From Brevibacterium aurantiacum (GTDB lineage: Bacteria > Actinomycetota > Actinomycetes > Actinomycetales > Brevibacteriaceae): a stretch of 64,000 nucleotides of DNA. Every line of letters starts with the position of its first letter. Positions within the stretch are counted from its first letter, which is position 1. Both the position numbers and the translations under genes were made by a program. Under the pieces are notes generated by a model, which saw only the letters and a program-made list of their open reading frames with translations, made no database searches and was not told the origin of the DNA. This document shows positions 62,152 to 64,000 of this stretch, piece by piece. The stretch covers positions 31,144-95,143 of the forward strand of contig NZ_FXZB01000020.1 in assembly GCF_900169065.1 (NCBI RefSeq), given 5' to 3'.

Positions 62152-63011
62152 GTCGTGGTCTCCGTCGTAGTCGTCGATTGCAGGTAGTGCTCGAGTCGGT
62201 GGAATTCGGGTTGGGCATTCGGGTCCATCGCGGCCTCGGCACCGACGGCATTGGCCACCGCCAGTGACCGTTGCCGCGAGTATCCGGCGGCCAGGGCGAT
62301 GGTGAGGGCCGCGCAGAATGCGTCTCCGGCACCGACGGTGCTGACCGGTCGACGCGGCAATGCCTCTGCGAAGGCCACCTCTCGACCGTATTCGTATAAC
62401 CCCGAACCCCGCGAACCATAGGTGATCGCCACCAGTTTCGCGTCTCGCAGCTGCGGGAGCAGATCGTATTCGCTCTCGTTGACGATGATGAGATCGGCTC
62501 GCTCGACCACCTCGGCGGGCAGAGGGAGAGCGGGGGCGGCGTTGATGACGAATCGTCCCGGCACGGTATGTGACAATTCTGTGATCAGGTCCATGGACAC
62601 CTCGAGCTGGGCGAGCACGGTCTCCTGGGCACCGAATTCGCATTCGGCGATGCTCACGTGGGCATTCGCGCCTTCGCAGACGGCGATCTGATTCTCACCA
62701 GCTGCATCGACCATGATGAGAGCGGTCCCAGTCTCCGAGTCGACGACAGCAATGTCATCGGTCCCGACGCCGGCGCTCAGCAGTGCCTGTGTCATCGCCG
62801 TGCCTGCGGCATCGGAGCCGACGGCCCCGATCATTCTGGTCCTCGCGCCCAGTCGGGCCGCGGCACTGGCTTGATTGGCGCCCTTGCCACCGGGGCTGTG
62901 GACGAGCCGACCCCCGCCCACGGTTTCACCGGCTGCGGGCAGACGGTGGGTGACGGCGGTGATATCGGCGTTGATGCTGCCGACGACGGTGAGGTCGAGG
63001 TCAACGGTCAT
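62148..63011 (-). CDS. PfkB family carbohydrate kinase (ribokinase-like)
   Basis: 287 aa. N-terminal signature VVGSINADITAVTHRLP and GGKGANQASAAARLG match ribokinase; the ATP/anion-hole motif GAGDAFCAAL with catalytic Asp is present near residue 230. Coupled to the DHDPS-family gene downstream, so ribose may not be the true substrate. GGGGAGG lies 5 nt upstream. Confidence 0.9.
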   Translation of the reverse strand: MTVDLDLTVVGSINADITAVTHRLPAAGETVGGGRLVHSPGGKGANQASAAARLGARTRMIGAVGSDAAGTAMTQALLSAGVGTDDIAVVDSETGTALIMVDAAGENQIAVCEGANAHVSIAECEFGAQETVLAQLEVSMDLITELSHTVPGRFVINAAPALPLPAEVVERADLIIVNESEYDLLPQLRDAKLVAITYGSRGSGLYEYGREVAFAEALPRRPVSTVGAGDAFCAALTIALAAGYSRQRSLAVANAVGAEAAMDPNAQPEFHRLEHYLQSTTTTETTT

Positions 63012-63031
63012 GGGTTCCTCCCCTCAGACCG

Positions 63032-63067
63032 ATGTCGGCACCCGAGAGGCCTCTCGGGTGCCGACAT
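63032..63067. repeat. perfect 36-bp palindrome
   Basis: Bases 63032-63049 and 63050-63067 are perfect reverse complements with no spacer (centre GAGAGG/CCTCTC). It lies between the ohr stop and the kinase start on the minus strand. No T-run follows either side; could be a terminator for ohr or a regulatory site before the kinase. Confidence 0.7.
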
Positions 63068-63101
63068 GTCGTCGTGTTCAGTTGGGTGTGCGGTGGGTCG
63101 G

Positions 63102-63530
63102 TCAGGCGCCGTGGACGACGAGTTCGACCGGGATGTTGCCGCGAGTGGCCTTCGAGTAGGGGCAGAGTTCGTGGGTGCGGTCGACGACCTTCTGCGCGGT
63201 GTCCTGGTCGACGCCGGGGATGGTCACGGTGAGCTTGACGCTGATGCCGAAGCTCTCCCCTTCTTTGCCGATTCCGACTTCGGCATTGACGACTGACTTC
63301 GAGGTGTCGACCTTCAGCTCCTTGCCTGCCAGGCCCATGGCGCCCTGGAAGCAGGCTCCGTAGCCGACGGCGAAGAGCTGCTCGGGGTTGGCTCCTCCGC
63401 CGGGCCCGCCCATTTCCTTGGGGGTGCGCAGATCGACGTCGACTGCCTTGTCGTCCGTGGCGCCATGACCGTCACGGCCTCCGGTGATCTCGGCCTTTGC
63501 GGTGTAGGCAATGCTCTCTGGGGTGTTCAT
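63102..63530 (-). CDS. organic hydroperoxide resistance protein (Ohr/OsmC family)
   Basis: 142 aa. Peroxidatic Cys in GYGACFQGAM and resolving Cys in HELCPYSKATRGN mark the Ohr branch, which reduces organic peroxides. AGGAG lies upstream of the ATG. No ohrR gene is next to it. Confidence 0.94.
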   Translation of the reverse strand: MNTPESIAYTAKAEITGGRDGHGATDDKAVDVDLRTPKEMGGPGGGANPEQLFAVGYGACFQGAMGLAGKELKVDTSKSVVNAEVGIGKEGESFGISVKLTVTIPGVDQDTAQKVVDRTHELCPYSKATRGNIPVELVVHGA

Positions 63531-63690
63531 AACACGTCTCCTGTTCGTCGAATCGTGATGTCACAGATCGTGGTCCTTCACGAAGAAGGCACCTGCGACC
63601 GAGTATTGTCGCTTCACCGACGGAAGTCCAGGGGTGACCCTGTAGGTGATAGGCCAGATCGTGACCGACTGAAGAGGAACAGGAATGAGA

Positions 63691-63722
63691 AAAGCCCCGG
63701 AGTCTTCAGACTCCGGGGCTTC
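63691..63722 (-). terminator. intrinsic terminator of tRNA-His
   Basis: Arms 63692-63704 and 63709-63721 (AAGCCCCGGAGTC / GACTCCGGGGCTT) with loop TTCA; the minus strand then reads CTTTTCTC. Confidence 0.9.
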
Positions 63723-63730
63723 CCGTTCGG

Positions 63731-63804
63731 GGTGAGTAACGGGACTTGAACCCGCGACATCCGCGACCACAACGCGGCGCTCTACCAGCTGAGCTATACC
63801 CACC
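63731..63804 (-). tRNA. tRNA-His (GTG)
   Basis: Minus-strand cloverleaf: acceptor GTGGGTA/TACTCAC with one G-U, D arm GCTC...GAGC, anticodon stem CCGCG-TTGTGGT-CGCGG (anticodon GTG), T arm with GGTTCAA. The extra 5' G (at 63804) can pair with C73, the identity element of His tRNAs. CCA is not encoded. Confidence 0.95.
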
Positions 63805-63877
63805 ACATGCGCTGCAACCAGGTGCAGACAGCAAGATACATCCTAACCTCACTCAGGCACCCGGGCAAACTCACGAC

Positions 63878-63935
63878 GTGCCTCAGCTATTTTGAGCGCG
63901 TAGAACCAGGCGGTGCCTCAAAGACTTTGAGCGCG
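63878..63935. repeat. two 23-bp imperfect direct repeats
   Basis: 63878-63900 and 63913-63935 agree at 19 of 23 positions; both begin GTGCCTCA and end TTGAGCGCG. They lie between tRNA-His and the partial ORF at the window end, as subterminal repeats of a transposable element might. Confidence 0.5.
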
Positions 63936-63966
63936 AACTCCCAACAAACGGGAGCAGGCTTGCCCT

Positions 63967-64000
63967 ATGGAAGGCAAGATCCCGATGACCGCCAGACGCC
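63967..64000 (+). CDS. start of an ORF, perhaps transposase (3' partial)
   Basis: Only 11 codons are visible: MEGKIPMTARR. The KIPMTARR start resembles that of actinobacterial integrase-type transposases from memory; direct repeats just upstream support a mobile element edge next to the tRNA. Cannot be proved with this much sequence. Confidence 0.3.
   Translation, partial: MEGKIPMTARR

Noticed and set aside
63561..63806. 81-aa minus-strand reading frame covering the tRNA-His region
   Set aside because: It is the well-known false frame over a tRNA gene (GIAQLVERR type); the sequence is explained by the tRNA and its terminator.

Overview
This 64 kb window is chromosomal DNA from a high-GC actinobacterium. 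The order iscS - mnmA - MetE-like protein - ligA - gatC - gatA - gatB follows the actinobacterial (e.g. mycobacterial) arrangement. Other actinobacterial marks are an IdeR/DtxR-type iron box, many start codons only 6-7 nt after a TAnnnT -10 box (leaderless mRNAs), a DUF2993 lipid-binding protein, a LutABC/FadR-type lactate locus and an LPXTG surface protein. Gene content and style fit Micrococcales, with Brevibacterium a reasonable guess; genus is inference only.

Layout. 1-8.7 kb: a heterodimeric ABC exporter (first gene cut by the window edge), a small membrane protein with an interrupted upstream reading frame, apt, a lipoprotein, an aldo/keto reductase, a D-2-hydroxyacid dehydrogenase and a PH-like membrane protein. 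8.8-14.6 kb: a complete peptide (Dpp/Opp-type) ABC importer operon. 15-20.3 kb: ilvD, a second 2-hydroxyacid dehydrogenase, and a MarR - FMN reductase - luciferase-like monooxygenase group. 20.5-23.3 kb: cysE and cysK (cysteine synthesis) and def. 23.4-36.6 kb: the large minus-strand housekeeping block (gatB, gatA, gatC, a secreted protein, ligA, MetE-like, S9 peptidase, mnmA, iscS). 36.7-42.1 kb: two small membrane proteins, then an operon in which two look-alike double-ectodomain membrane proteins flank a YbbN-type thioredoxin/TPR protein. 42.3-46 kb: orn, ArsR + SulP transporter, a SalK-like protein. 46.1-50.5 kb: a FadR-type regulator divergent from lutABC. 50.5-54.6 kb: DUF2993 protein, a 49-aa small ORF, nhaA, an M20 amidohydrolase, an antitoxin-like protein. 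54.6-63.5 kb: two DUF2207-like ectodomain proteins, glutaminase-STAS, an iron-regulated siderophore-interacting protein, a Ser/Asp-rich LPXTG protein, a DHDPS-family lyase with a PfkB kinase, and an Ohr protein. 63.7-64 kb: tRNA-His, its terminator, and what may be the edge of a mobile element.

The gene content is mostly core-like. No CRISPR, prophage or defence island was seen. The most unusual signals are at DNA or architecture level: a strongly over-represented 10-mer (GCCGAGGTGG) present in every reading frame and in intergenic hairpins; TCGAGAAC elements with exact 22-bp and 18-bp phasing; a short motif shared by the LutA C-terminus and LutB N-terminus; a probable CTG start coupled to an upstream TGA; a chain of hairpins ahead of cysK with a motif shared with the monooxygenase operon; and the paired double-anchor proteins around YbbN.
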